This document shows positions 22,301 through 32,100 of a DNA stretch of 37,358 nucleotides, in pieces. Below the pieces are notes generated by a model that saw only the letters and a list, made by a program, of their open reading frames with translations, ran no database searches and had not been told where the DNA came from. The DNA is taken from assembly GCA_014904985.1 (NCBI GenBank), contig MU129060.1, positions 1-37,358 of the forward strand, read 5' to 3'. How positions within the stretch are numbered: position 1 is the first letter of the stretch; each line of letters begins with the position of its first letter. Source of the stretch: Hydnum rufescens UP504. Lineage: Eukaryota; Basidiomycota; Agaricomycetes; Cantharellales; Hydnaceae. The position numbers and the translations under genes are program-made.

Positions 22301-24994
22301 TCTGAGATGATCTATGGCCTGCAGTCTGGGGAGGATGGGAAGTTGAATGAGCGACGGATGGCTCTCTTCTTGGCCATGTCTAGGCTCTGGCATGCAAGGG
22401 TCCTGAAGCAGAAGCTGGATGGGAAGGTTGCAACATTGAATGAGATCCTGGATCCAAGCACAACAGATGATCAGCTTGCAGGAGAAGGACCCCCAAGCCA
22501 TGGAGACCTGGGAGCAATTGTGGCTCATCTGGAGGCAGCCTTTGAGCAGTCAGTTGTCAAGACCGTCATCCCTCAGCTGGTCAAGTTCTACAAGCAGCAA
22601 GAGGTGGAGAAGATCCTGGAACAAGACGAGTCACTGCTACCCATTCATCAGGTTCATCAGCCATCCCTTGATCATACTTGGGAGCCACCACAGCTCCCAG
22701 TTGAGCCAGCCTCAGACATACCCCCTCTGCACCCCATGACTCCTATCCAATCAGTGGCCAAAGGGAAGGAGCGTGCACCCATCCAAGAGGAACCTATAGT
22801 GCAAGAGGATGAAGAGGCAGATGAAGGCAGAGAAATAGCTGCAGCCATTGAACTGAGTCTGGCCTCGCGGAGGGCGATGGATCAAAGAGCACACAAGGTG
22901 CAGCTTGCTCTGCATTCATCAAAAGGAGCCACATCAATGGAGCATGCAGCCCCCCAGCCAGTCCCAGTGCCCAGGCCAGTGCCAGCCCCCAAGTCAATCC
23001 CAGGACCCCCAGCAGGACTTCTACCAGTGGTGGAGAGAGGTGATGCCACAAAACGACTCCAGGGTGTACTTCACAACCCCCAGGCACAATTCAGAGGACA
23101 GCAATTTGAAGCATTCCAACACCTCATTCATCGGCAAGCACATGTTCTCTGGGTGGCCCCAACTGGAGGGGGCAAGACACTGCCATTCCAACTGGCAATG
23201 AAGTCATGGCCACGTAGGGTCTGTGGGCTAATGGTGCTCCCATACAAAGTGCTGCACCATGACATGCATCGACGGATGCAAGAAATGGGTCTGACAGCCT
23301 CAGAGTGGACACGGCATAACCCAAGCCCTGGATCACGAGTGATCACAGTCTCTATTGAATACTTCAAGGATGAAGCATTCCTCACACTGCTGAACACCAT
23401 GGCAACTGAATTACGGCTGGGTGCAATCATCTTTGATGAGGCACATGGACTGATGGAAGATACAAAGTGGCGGCAGATGTATCTTGGGGCACTGCGCCAT
23501 GTGCTGTCCTTCCCCAATGTGGTGTGCCATTTCATGTCTGCAACATTCCCTCCAGCCTTTGTGAATGACTTCTGGATGATGATTGGGTACAAGTACCAGC
23601 CTAATGAAGCATTCAGAGTGCTACGATCAAGTACCCAGAGGCCAAATCACTTCTACCAGATATTGAATCTGGGGATGGGGTGGCAGCAAAAGGGGGATCA
23701 AAAATGGCTTGATAACTGGCTAGCCAGGACTGTGGAGGAAATCAACCATCGGGCTGCCTTTCTGAGTGGGAAGGAGAGGGGACTGGTGTTCCTGACTGGG
23801 GAGGAGGAGACAAGGACATGGGCAGAGGCACTGGGCTGTCCAGCCATCACTGGAAAGACTTCATCAGAAGACCGCACCAAAGCCTATGTGGACTGGCGTC
23901 AAGGAATATTCAAAATGCTGTGCACAAACAAGGCTGGCTACTATGGGACAGACTACCCTGATGTTGCCTTCTCAATCCATGTTGATCGACCACGATCACT
24001 GACTGAATGGGCGCAATCATGTGGGAGAGTGGGACGAGATGGTGCACCAAGTCTGTGCCTGATGCTGCTTCCACGACCAAAGGGGACCAAGAGGTTGAAG
24101 GAACAGGAGGAGACATTCAGTGGGACCAATGCCATTCGAGAGCTTACTGGGCAGAGGCAGTGTCGTCGAATTGTACCATCACTCTTCTTGGATGGAGTGA
24201 AGAAGACATGTCTGCTGTTGAAGGAAGAGCACAGGAATGTTGCATGGTGTGACATGTGCCTGCAGAATGTGCCAGGGGCAAAGGCAAGGGATGTCTACAA
24301 TGATGGGGACTTGGGCCATGGATGGGGGTGGACAGAACCTAGTGGATGGGAGAAGGGAGGGTTCAAGTCCAAGGCTGCTGAAGAGGCTGGAAGTGGTGGC
24401 CCCATGCCTCGGGTGAAGCCTGTGCAACTGGGAGAGATTGAGCTGGTTCAAACATCAGTGATCCTTGATGTGAACCAACTGCTGCGACGGCAGACGACAC
24501 AGAGGGCAAGAGGGGTGGCAGACACAGTCTTCAAGGCACTGGAGGTGGTGGAAGGGCACTGCTTGCTCTGTCTGAAGGAAGGGAGAGTGACAAGGGAGCA
24601 TGGGACTGTAGAGTGCAGGGGATTCCAAGAAGTTGAGGAGTTCTATGGATGGAAGAAGGAGTTGTTCCTGAAAAGGAATGAAGAGGGGTACTGCTATCGC
24701 TGCTTATTTGATGCTGATGATGAGCGGCATGAGCACAAGATTGGGGGTGGGGATGGAGAGCACTGCAGGTTTGAAGATGTAGTGGGGCCATTGGCATGGA
24801 TGGTGAGGGGGGATGAGGTATTAAGGGACAGGCTAGCCTTTGCCATGGGGGATGTGAGCCTTCAGGAGGTGGAGGGGTATGAGATATGGTTGCTGAAGAG
24901 GCTGGATGACCACCACAGGGAGACCCATGCCTGCACCAGACTGATAAGGTGGTTCTACAATGTATTCAAAGGCAGTGAGATGCCTCAGCTGTAG
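19359..24994 (+). CDS. OrsD-type zinc finger / tyrosine-recombinase-like / RecQ-type helicase fusion
   Basis: Exons: 19359-19366, 19423-19810, 19858-20654, 20719-21195, 21248-21872 and 21938-24994, about 1783 aa. Introns are GT-AG, 47-65 bp; 19811-19857 is the weakest and could instead be a frameshift. Zinc-finger-like Cys/His groups lie at residues 8-28 and 49-67, and OrsD-like HLVICEGHGYAVP and FQCIQCGYATLQLS at about 166-258. At 708-891 the pattern resembles a tyrosine recombinase: GGGQPARGKELF (Arg 731), TYRHVAAAIGR (Arg 851) and SEMIYG (Tyr 891). A ubiquitin-interacting-like motif, EGREIAAAIELSLA, starts near 1061. The helicase has APTGGGKT (1172-1179), DEAH (1265-1268), SAT (1299-1301) and QSCGRVGRDG (1458-1467), so all key motifs are present. 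RecQ-type zinc ligands are Cys 1507, 1523, 1536 and 1539. A second Cys/His group (CLLC...CYRC) follows near the C-terminus. The likely role is nuclear ATP-dependent DNA unwinding, perhaps coupled to recombination. Helicase assignment is strong; recombinase is moderate. Confidence 0.85.
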
Positions 24995-25091
24995 AAGAAG
25001 AGGACCACAATGTACATGGGATTGGAAAGTGAATAGCTTGGGAGGCTTGGTTGAAAATATGTTGAGACAAGGTGATGGGGTCCACAGCATT

Positions 25092-26540
25092 GGATTGTGT
25101 TGGTTTTTCTCTATTTAATGATATATATATCATGATGATGCAAGGAGTTGAAAAATCAGGTGATCAAAGAAGAAATCAGCCTTGGGCTTAGATAAGGCCA
25201 AAGGCAGATGCTGAAGCAAGGCAGGTATGTACATGGAATTTGTTGGACCATCTCCAGGTAGATCCTCAGGACCCCCTGGAAGTCACATGAGGTGGCTGTG
25301 ATGCTTAGAACATGGATTATTGCAGTCCTTGGGCATTTTGATGTACTGATGGAGTGATTGAAAGTGAAGAGGCACCTAGTGACCATATGAGTGTATCATT
25401 GGATTGCCCTGAATTTTCTCTATCCAATGATATATATATCATGGTGATGCAAGGAGTTGAAAAATCAGGTGATCAAACAAGAAAACCCTTTGGGCTTAGA
25501 TAAGGCCAAAGCTAGATGCTGAAGCAAGGCAGGTATGTACATGGGATTTGTTGGACCATCTCAAGGTAGATCCTAGGGACCCCCTGGAACCCCCATGGGG
25601 TGGCTGTGATGGCTAGAATAGGAATTATTGCACTCCCTGGGCATTTTGATGTACTGATGGAGTTATTGAAAATGAGAGAGGGATCCAGTGATCATATGAG
25701 TGGCACCATTGAATTCTCCTTGATTTTTCTCTATTTAATGATATATATATGATGATGATGTAAGGAGTTGAAAAATCAGGTGATCAAACAAGGAATCACC
25801 TTTGGGCTTAGATAAGGCCAAAGCTAGATGCTGAAGCAAGGCAGGTATGGACACCAGGTTTTTTCCCACATCTTAGGATATGTCCTAAGGACCCCCTAGA
25901 AGTCAAATACAGTGGCTGTGATGTCTAGAACAGGAGTTATTGGAGTCCTTGGGTATATTGAGGTACTACTAGAGTTATTGCAAGTGGGAGAGGCTTGTGG
26001 TGACCATGTGAGTGATACCATTGGATTCAGCTGATTTTTCTCTATTTTATGATATATATATCATGGTGATGCAAGGAGTTGAAAAATCAGGTGATCAAAC
26101 AAGGAATCAGCCTTGGGCTTAGATAAGGCCAAAGCTAGATGCTGAAGCAAGGCAGGTATGGAGATGAGATTTGTTGGACCATCTCCAGGTAGATCCTGAG
26201 GACCCCCTGGAACCCCCATGAGGTGGCTGTGATGGCTAGAATAGGAATTATTGCACTCCCTGGGCATTTTGATGTACTGATGGAGTTACTGAGAGTGAGA
26301 GAGGGATCCAGTGACCATATGAGTGGTACCATTGGATTCTCCTGAATTTTGTCTATCCAATGATATATATATGATGATGATGCAAGGAGTTGAAAAATCA
26401 GGTGATCAAACAAGGAATCACCTTTGATAGGGCCAAAGCTAGATGCTGAATCAAGGCAGCTATGGGGACCAGGATTTTTGAAATATCCCAAGATAAGGCC
26501 CAGGGACCCCTTATAATTCAAATAAGGTGCCCATGATGAC
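25092..26540. repeat. 310 bp tandem array downstream of the helicase gene
   Basis: Five units share TGATATATATATCATG, GCAAGGAGTTGAAAAATCAG, GTGATCAAACAAGGAATCAC, GGGCTTAGATAAGGCCAAAG and a TACTGATGGAGTTATTG phrase. The GATATATATAT landmark falls at about 25120, 25429, 25740, 26051 and 26362, giving spacings of 309-311 bp. No coding potential is convincing. The reverse complement of the GTGATCAAAC...CCAAAG segment matches the 18.4-18.9 kb array. Confidence 0.95.
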
Positions 26541-27311
26541 TGGAAAGTGAATGCTACTTGGGATAGGACTTGGAGAAATTTTGAAGAACTGTGAGTATGG
26601 AAAGATGGTGAGTATTACTTAATAGTGTTGATGAAAATTGAATTGAATAGTGATTTCATAATCAAGGAAGCAAATTTACATAATGGGTTTGTAATCAAGG
26701 AAGCAACCTTGGCTCTTGCCACATCATCACTTTGCAACACTCATATCTCTTGAACCAGACCTCCTATCAACTTGAAACTTTGTGAGTGTATTCTGCCCAT
26801 TATATGCTCCAGATCCATGGGACCCTTTCATTTTGTTATGGCCTTGTGTTTGTGCTGGAGGCACATCAACATTCTGCCATCAATCCAGTATTTCTCCCCC
26901 AAATGTTGATGGATTTAGAAACCAAAGATAACCCCTGGAAGGTGTCAAGGAGCTCTATGCTTGATACCAGTTTGATAAGATTTGGCCCAGAACTGAAGGT
27001 TCTAAGAGCTAATCAATATTTTTGCCATCAATACTGTTTTTCTCCATCATTTCTGGGTGGATCAGAGATCCAAAGACATGCTCTGGGAGCTCTGAAGGAG
27101 CTCTATCCATTGGTACCAGATTTGAGAGATTTGGCCCAGAATTGAAGACTGTGGGCTTTGATCAATGTTTGTTGATCAAAGCCAGTTTTCTCTATGAATT
27201 CTGGATGGATCAGAGATCCAAAGACATGCTCTGGGAGCTGTCAGGGAGCTCTATAAGATGGCATGGTTTGATTGGTCATGTGACTATAATCTAACTTATT
27301 GGAACAGCAGA
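26541..27311. repeat. 148 bp triple repeat and 5' region of the ParB-like gene
   Basis: After about 200 bases of nondescript DNA, the box AACCAGACCTCCTATCAAC appears near 26755. Three units of about 148 bp follow (landmark CCAAAGA....CTGG..G at about 26921, 27069 and 27218), each with GATTTGGCCCAGAA.TGAAG or its remnant and GGAGCTCTAT. The last ends about 55 bases before ATG 27312. Sequence between array and start codon may hold the promoter. Confidence 0.8.
27154..27183. promoter_or_regulatory. Perfect 12 bp-arm palindrome, possible operator
   Basis: Arms GGCTTTGATCAA and TTGATCAAAGCC flank a six-base spacer (TGTTTG), about 130 bases upstream of the ParB-like start codon. The core TTGATCAA is the word repeated in the arrays on both sides of the helicase gene. 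A DNA-binding site for one of the two proteins is plausible but unproven. Confidence 0.5.
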
Positions 27312-30192
27312 ATGTCTTCTACAGTTCAAGTCCCTAAGTCTTTCAACAACTTTGTGCAGAAGCTCATCAATGAGAGCTATCTGGGGGTCCACTGGGTGAG
27401 TTCTATGAGGATTTTATTATAGGAAGAGGAGAATAAAATGGAAATGTTGTAGATTCCCTTGGACCAGCTGAAGCCCATGGAAGAAGTCCAGAGGGCTTTG
27501 GACAGTGACCATGTGAATGCTCTAGTTCAGAGGTTCCATCAGGAGGGGTTGCATAATATGCACCCTAACCATGCGATCAAGGTTCTTGCGCCCAAGGATC
27601 TTGTGACTGGGATCACTCCCAAGAGCAGAGGAGTACCTCCTAGGGTGCAATTCCATGTGTTCAGTGGGCAGCATCGGTACCAGGCAGGAAAGAAATATCT
27701 CTCTCAGGTTGCAGCACAGAATAGTGCAGCAGGCCAGGAGATGGCTGGGTGGCTTGCCCACATTTATGACTGGAGTAAGCAGTTTTGGACATGAGAAGGA
27801 ATAAGAGAGTCTGACAGGTTTATGATAGAATGCTTTGAGATGTTTCCACATCAGTTCAAGTCATATGTGGTATCGGAAAACATCATTGTTCACTCGGTTC
27901 TTGCTCCCCACTGGCTTGATGTGTACAAGACGATGCGTAAACTTCAAAGCGCGCCCTCGATCACAGCTGAGGACTTGGGAATGCACTGGTCGGTGATTGG
28001 GTCTAACATGGGACCCCATGTTGGGAAATTGTTCTCATCTAAGGACCTGATGGAAGTGCTTGACCAACTGCTGGAGATCCCTGCGATCTCAGGGGAGGGG
28101 GACAAGATCATGAAGATTGCAGAAGTGTGGTCAAGGCGGGGACAACGATCTGTAAGGAAATGTGTGTTGTTTGAATATGAGAAGATTAAGACTGACTGTG
28201 GTGAGATGTATAGCTGATGGCGATGGTGCTGCGACAGTGCTACACAGAGCTGTCGAATCTGATGAAGTACCACCCTCAAGGTGTGAAGGCTCTGACGAAA
28301 GACTTGGCACACTGTCCTGGTGCTGGGACTGATCCTTCGTGGGAGAATATCATCAAGGGAGGGTTGCCTGTGAAGTGGAGGGCGAATGGTGTGCAGAGGG
28401 TGAATGAACGAGATGGGCGTCTTCGAGCTCGCGTGATGGAGTACGACCCCGAGGTGCTTGGTTTCTTTGCCAAGGAAGCACCATTTGCCCCAGGAACTCC
28501 ATCAGGGGGATCTGTACCAACGGGATTGTTCCCTGACAAGGTAAAGTGAATAATGGATAGTGTTTTATATATACTGATGGTAGTATTGAATTTGACAGCT
28601 GTTGTTGCCAGCATACATATTCAACAAAAGTGCCTCGATCTACACATATGTGGGGAAGCTGGCAGATGTCATGTTCATTGTAAGATACTAAGGATTGGAG
28701 ATGTGTGGTGATTGTGCTGACTTGGGAGTTGATGGATAGCTTGTGGCGATTATTGACTCTTATGAGACTGCACTGAGCACACTGGGTGGATCTGGGGGGC
28801 CTTTGGACAGGAATCGGTGGTACTTTGAGGCAACATACAGCCCAGATTGGGAAATGGTGCTTTCAAACTCGATTGAGAAGGCACGCGTTCAGTATGGGTC
28901 GAAGCCTATGGTTGATGAAGTAAGGAGGACGTGCATAGAAGTTGATAAGAGAGACTGATGATTATTGATTAAAGGTGTTTCAGTTCATCTTTGACACTGC
29001 AGAACTTCGGGATTGGCGATCACAGTTTAGGAACTCCAAGGTGAATGAGCTGGGTGTTCAGGCCTTTGACCGATTGTTGTCTACATCGGTTGAATGGTGG
29101 ACACTGGTTGGCATGTTTGTGCCAGCATCGCTCAGGGAGTCTACACCTGATGAAAGACTTGGATTCACGTTTGAGTCCAAGGTTTTCTGGAAGGCAGCCA
29201 ATCCAAGGGATGTGGACCGGTTGATTGAGGCACGGGCGACATATCGGAGGGAGATTGCAGTTCAGCAAGGGAGGGTCAATTCACTTCATGAACAGGTTGG
29301 GAGGGCTGCGAATGCCATTGAATTGGCAGAGAAGGATCTAGGGACTCGTGGGGCTGAGGGTTCAAGGCTGATTGAGGAGGCGAAGGTGAAGGCAGCAGCA
29401 CTTCAGCAGGCTGCTGAGGCGAGGATCACAGCTCAACATGCAGCAAAAAAACGACTTGAAAAAGAGCTTGCATCTGAGAGGATCTTTCAGGGGGCTCTGA
29501 TGAAGGAACAATTTCCACTTGGGGATTACTCACCAGCACCCAGGACTACTGGAGCCTCAGCAGATGATGGGGGATCACTCGAACGATTGGATGCTGTGGC
29601 TGGAGCCTCACAGGACATGCGACAAGTGGAGGAAGACCTGTATGCTGTTGATGGTGGGACGGTGCAGCAACTGTCGAATGCATTGAAGCAAGCACTGGAG
29701 TTGCACATTGGAGGACATGGATCGACACAGTTTGCTCACTTCATGGAGACGATCTTGGGGAATCCTCAGATGCTTGCTGGGGTGTGTGAGCCTAGAGGAA
29801 AAGGTACAGTACTGCTTGTTCAGCAATGGGCTCCAGACGAGAAGATCAGGGTGACATGGGAGGTTGAAGAGGAGACTTCAGGAGGGAGCCGAGGACAGAA
29901 ACGACGGACTGGGGGGACATCATTGAGTCCTGAGGTGCCTCGGAAGCGACAGACTCGAAGGCGAGGACCTCCAAAGAGTGGGTCCATGATTAGGGACTCT
30001 GAGATGGAGGAGGAAGGGCCAAGGGGCAAGAAGCTGGTGTCAGACTCTGATGCTGGGAAAGGAAGGGATGGAGGGGAAGGTGAGGAGTCAGAGGAAGGGA
30101 GTGGGGGCTCTGGAGAAGGGGGGGCAGGAGGGGATGAGATGGATGTTGATAGAGAGTCAGAAGAGGAAGAGATGGGAAGCTCTGAATTGTGA
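27312..30192 (+). CDS. ParB/Srx-like domain protein with coiled coil and acidic tail
   Basis: Exons: 27312-27395, 27453-27774, 27829-28200, 28248-28540, 28599-28679, 28740-28919 and 28975-30192. The sum is 2550 bases, an uninterrupted 849 aa. All six introns are 47-60 bp and GT-AG. The N-terminus resembles a ParB N-terminal (Srx-fold) domain: IPLDQLKP at 29-36, VNALVQRFHQEG (49-60) as the specificity helix, and FSGQHRYQAGKKYL (98-111) corresponding to the family's G-x-x-R box. The middle (about 136-510) is unrecognised. Residues about 520-615 form a strong coiled coil. A bipartite nuclear signal (KRR...PRKRQTRRR) at about 753-774 is followed by a Gly/Glu/Ser acidic tail. In bacteria such domains bind DNA sites or nucleotides; here a nuclear DNA-binding or partition-like role is inferred. 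It lies downstream of the helicase fusion in the same direction with its own 5' region. The ParB-like call is moderate; the gene model is good. Confidence 0.75.
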
Positions 30193-30914
30193 TGTGATTG
30201 TACTTGATTGATTTGTGCTAGATGTGTAAATGATTTGTTGGCTACTGCTCTAGTTGTGGATGGTGGGGATGTGAATGAATGAGTGGAGGGGGGAGATTGA
30301 GAGATGTGATTGTTGTAGTAATATAAGTAAGGATGTGTGGTAAGCTGCTGTGGAGTAGAGGAGTGAGTAAATGTAAGGACTGGGTGAGTGCTATTCTGGT
30401 TAGATGGATCTGGGATGGAGGACTGTGGTAGTGATGTTGATTGGACATAAATGAGGTGAGTCTAATTGGATGATTGAACTAGAGTAAGGTGTGGAATGAG
30501 ATGGGACAATTAGATTAGAGTGTTTGAGGACTGAATGAGGGAATGCCCTATATCTGCTTGGATTTAAAAGATAGGGATTGACTGTTTTTTGTTTTGGATG
30601 ATAGAGGGAGAGATGTAAGGAATGATAATTGTGTGAAATTTGAAGTGAAAGAGAAGGAAAGAAAATGAGGATGCTAGGGATTAAGGGTGAATTGAGTGAT
30701 TAGTGCTGAAGAGGATTTTGTTATTGCCTGGGCGCTATGAAGTGCCCAAAAGATATTGAAGTGCTTAAGGACAGAAAGGAAGAATTTTGGGTATTAATGT
30801 AAAGGTTGATTATGTTTTGAGGAGAAACGATGTTGAATAATGAGGATTGAATCTCTTAGCCTGAACTGCTTGCTGACTAGTTGCCTACTCATTGATGATG
30901 TGAGATGTCCAAGG
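30193..30914. other. C-poor spacer without a gene
   Basis: The + strand is rich in G, A and T with few C (for example TTGATTGATTTGTGCTAG, GAATGAGTGGAGGGG). No credible ORF. The first part is probably the 3' end of the ParB-like transcript. Confidence 0.6.
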
Positions 30915-31390
30915 TGAGAATATAATTAGCTGACATAATGGATGACATAATCAGACATGTGCTAGATGACATAATCAGCTGACATAATGGATGACATAAG
31001 CAGACATGTGCTAGATGACATAATCAGCTGACATAATGGATGACATAATCAGACATGTGCTAGATGACATAATCAGCTGACATAATGGATGACATAATGG
31101 ATGACATAATCGGATGACATAATCAGCTGACATAATCAGCTGACATAATCAGCTGACATAATCAGCTGACATAATGGATGACATAATGGATGACATAATT
31201 GGATGACATAATCAGCTGACATAATCAGCTGACATAATCAGCTGACATAATGGATGACATAATCAGCTGACATAATGGATGACATAATCAGAGCACATGA
31301 TGGATTATGTAATCAGAGCACATGATGGATTATGTAATCAATTACATAATACAGACACATGATGCGATGACATAATCTGGCACATGATGC
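30915..31390. repeat. GCTGACATAAT / GGATGACATAAT short tandem array
   Basis: About 25 copies of a 12-13 base unit alternate between CAGCTGACATAAT and GGATGACATAAT forms. Early on, a roughly 60 bp higher unit includes CAGACATGTGCTAGATGACATAAT. Toward the right it decays to GCACATGATGGATTATGTAATCAGA (about 31285-31390). The same core occurs at 7165-7210. Confidence 0.95.
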
Positions 31391-31484
31391 GGTTTTCAAT
31401 GACTGGTGCAATATGGATGGGCAGAGATAGCCGACTGGGCAGAGATAGCCTACACAAAGGGTCTTTTGTAAAGGCCCCCTTTGC

Positions 31485-31985
31485 ATGGGGTGGTCGTGCA
31501 AAGCACGACCGGATTCAATTCAAATATTCCATGGTCGTGCAAAGCACGACCACACATTACACAATCACTCAACAGAAATATCACATGGTCGTGCAAAGCA
31601 CGACCACATATTATGCAATTACCCAATAGACATTTACATGGTCATGCAAAGCACGACCATGCTGTATTGAAAATACGCCTGGTCGTGCTTTGCACGACTA
31701 CATATTATGAAACCACCCAATAGAAATATTACATGGTCGTGCAAAGCACGACCACATATTACACAATCACCCAATAGACATATTAAATGGTCGTGCTATG
31801 CACGACCACACATTACATAATATTTTATGTAATCACCATGCTCTTCTTTCATCGCTAGTTGTTGACCTGAAAGCCTGGTATTACAGCAGCTAGCATTTTT
31901 GAAAATCCCTGGGAATACCAGTCATGCAAAGCACGACCACTGTATTGAAAACATGCCTGGTCGTGCTTTGCACAACCACACATTA
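31485..31985. repeat. TGGTCGTGC-AAA-GCACGACCA hairpin array
   Basis: About nine copies of a perfect or near-perfect dyad (arms TGGTCGTGC and GCACGACCA, loop AAA, TTT or TAT) start at about 31491, 31532, 31586, 31639, 31680, 31734, 31788, 31920 and 31958. Spacers such as ACATTACACAATCACCCAATAGA separate them by 40-55 bases. The copies at 31680 and 31958 carry TTT loops, that is, the reverse orientation. Confidence 0.95.
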
Positions 31986-32100
31986 CATAATATTTTATGT
32001 AATCACCATGCTCTTCTTTCATCGCTAGTTGTTGACCTGAAAGCCATGTTTCATAGTATTACAGCAGCTAGCATTTCTGAGAATCCCTGGGAATTCCTGA
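31801..32100. repeat. 175 bp direct duplication
   Basis: A block beginning ACATTACATAATATTTTATG at about 31810 and running through CATCGCTAGTTGTTGACCTG to AATCCCTGGGAATCC-like sequence recurs at about 31981. Both copies follow a TGGTCGTGC hairpin, so the duplication includes one hairpin unit. Confidence 0.85.

Larger units (their letters stand above)
17866..31345 (+). mobile_element. Candidate element: OrsD/YR-RecQ gene plus ParB-like gene with flanking arrays
   Basis: The left limit is where unique DNA gives way to TAGCCCTGGACTCCCTC near 17871, the same word that opens the copy at 7283. Inside, in order, are paired 160-170 bp repeats, a TTTGATCAC array, a promoter-proximal duplicated box, the helicase-fusion gene, a 310 bp array carrying the same core inverted, a 148 bp triple repeat, the ParB-like gene, a C-poor spacer and a GCTGACATAAT array. 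The right limit is a guess, based on the same GCTGACATAAT word standing just before the 7.2 kb left-end copy. I found no terminal inverted repeat or target-site duplication. Mobility is inferred from the gene content and from the extra left ends at 5.3 and 7.2 kb. A non-mobile subtelomeric repeat is the main alternative. Confidence 0.4.

Noticed and set aside
22163..24797. Minus-strand open frames opposite the helicase exon
   Set aside because: They are shadows of the sense coding sequence, which carries all helicase motifs.
17866..31345. Assignment to a known class (Starship, Crypton or Helitron)
   Set aside because: Starships and Cryptons have a separate tyrosine recombinase gene and different cargo. 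Helitrons need a Rep/HUH domain, which I do not see. I leave the class open.
30915..31390. Telomeric repeat array
   Set aside because: The unit (GCTGACATAAT/GGATGACATAAT) has no resemblance to TTAGGG-type fungal telomere repeats, and no such repeats occur in the window.
31485..31985. CRISPR-like array (regular repeats with spacers)
   Set aside because: Spacers are themselves related and uneven in length, no cas genes are present, and the host is eukaryotic.
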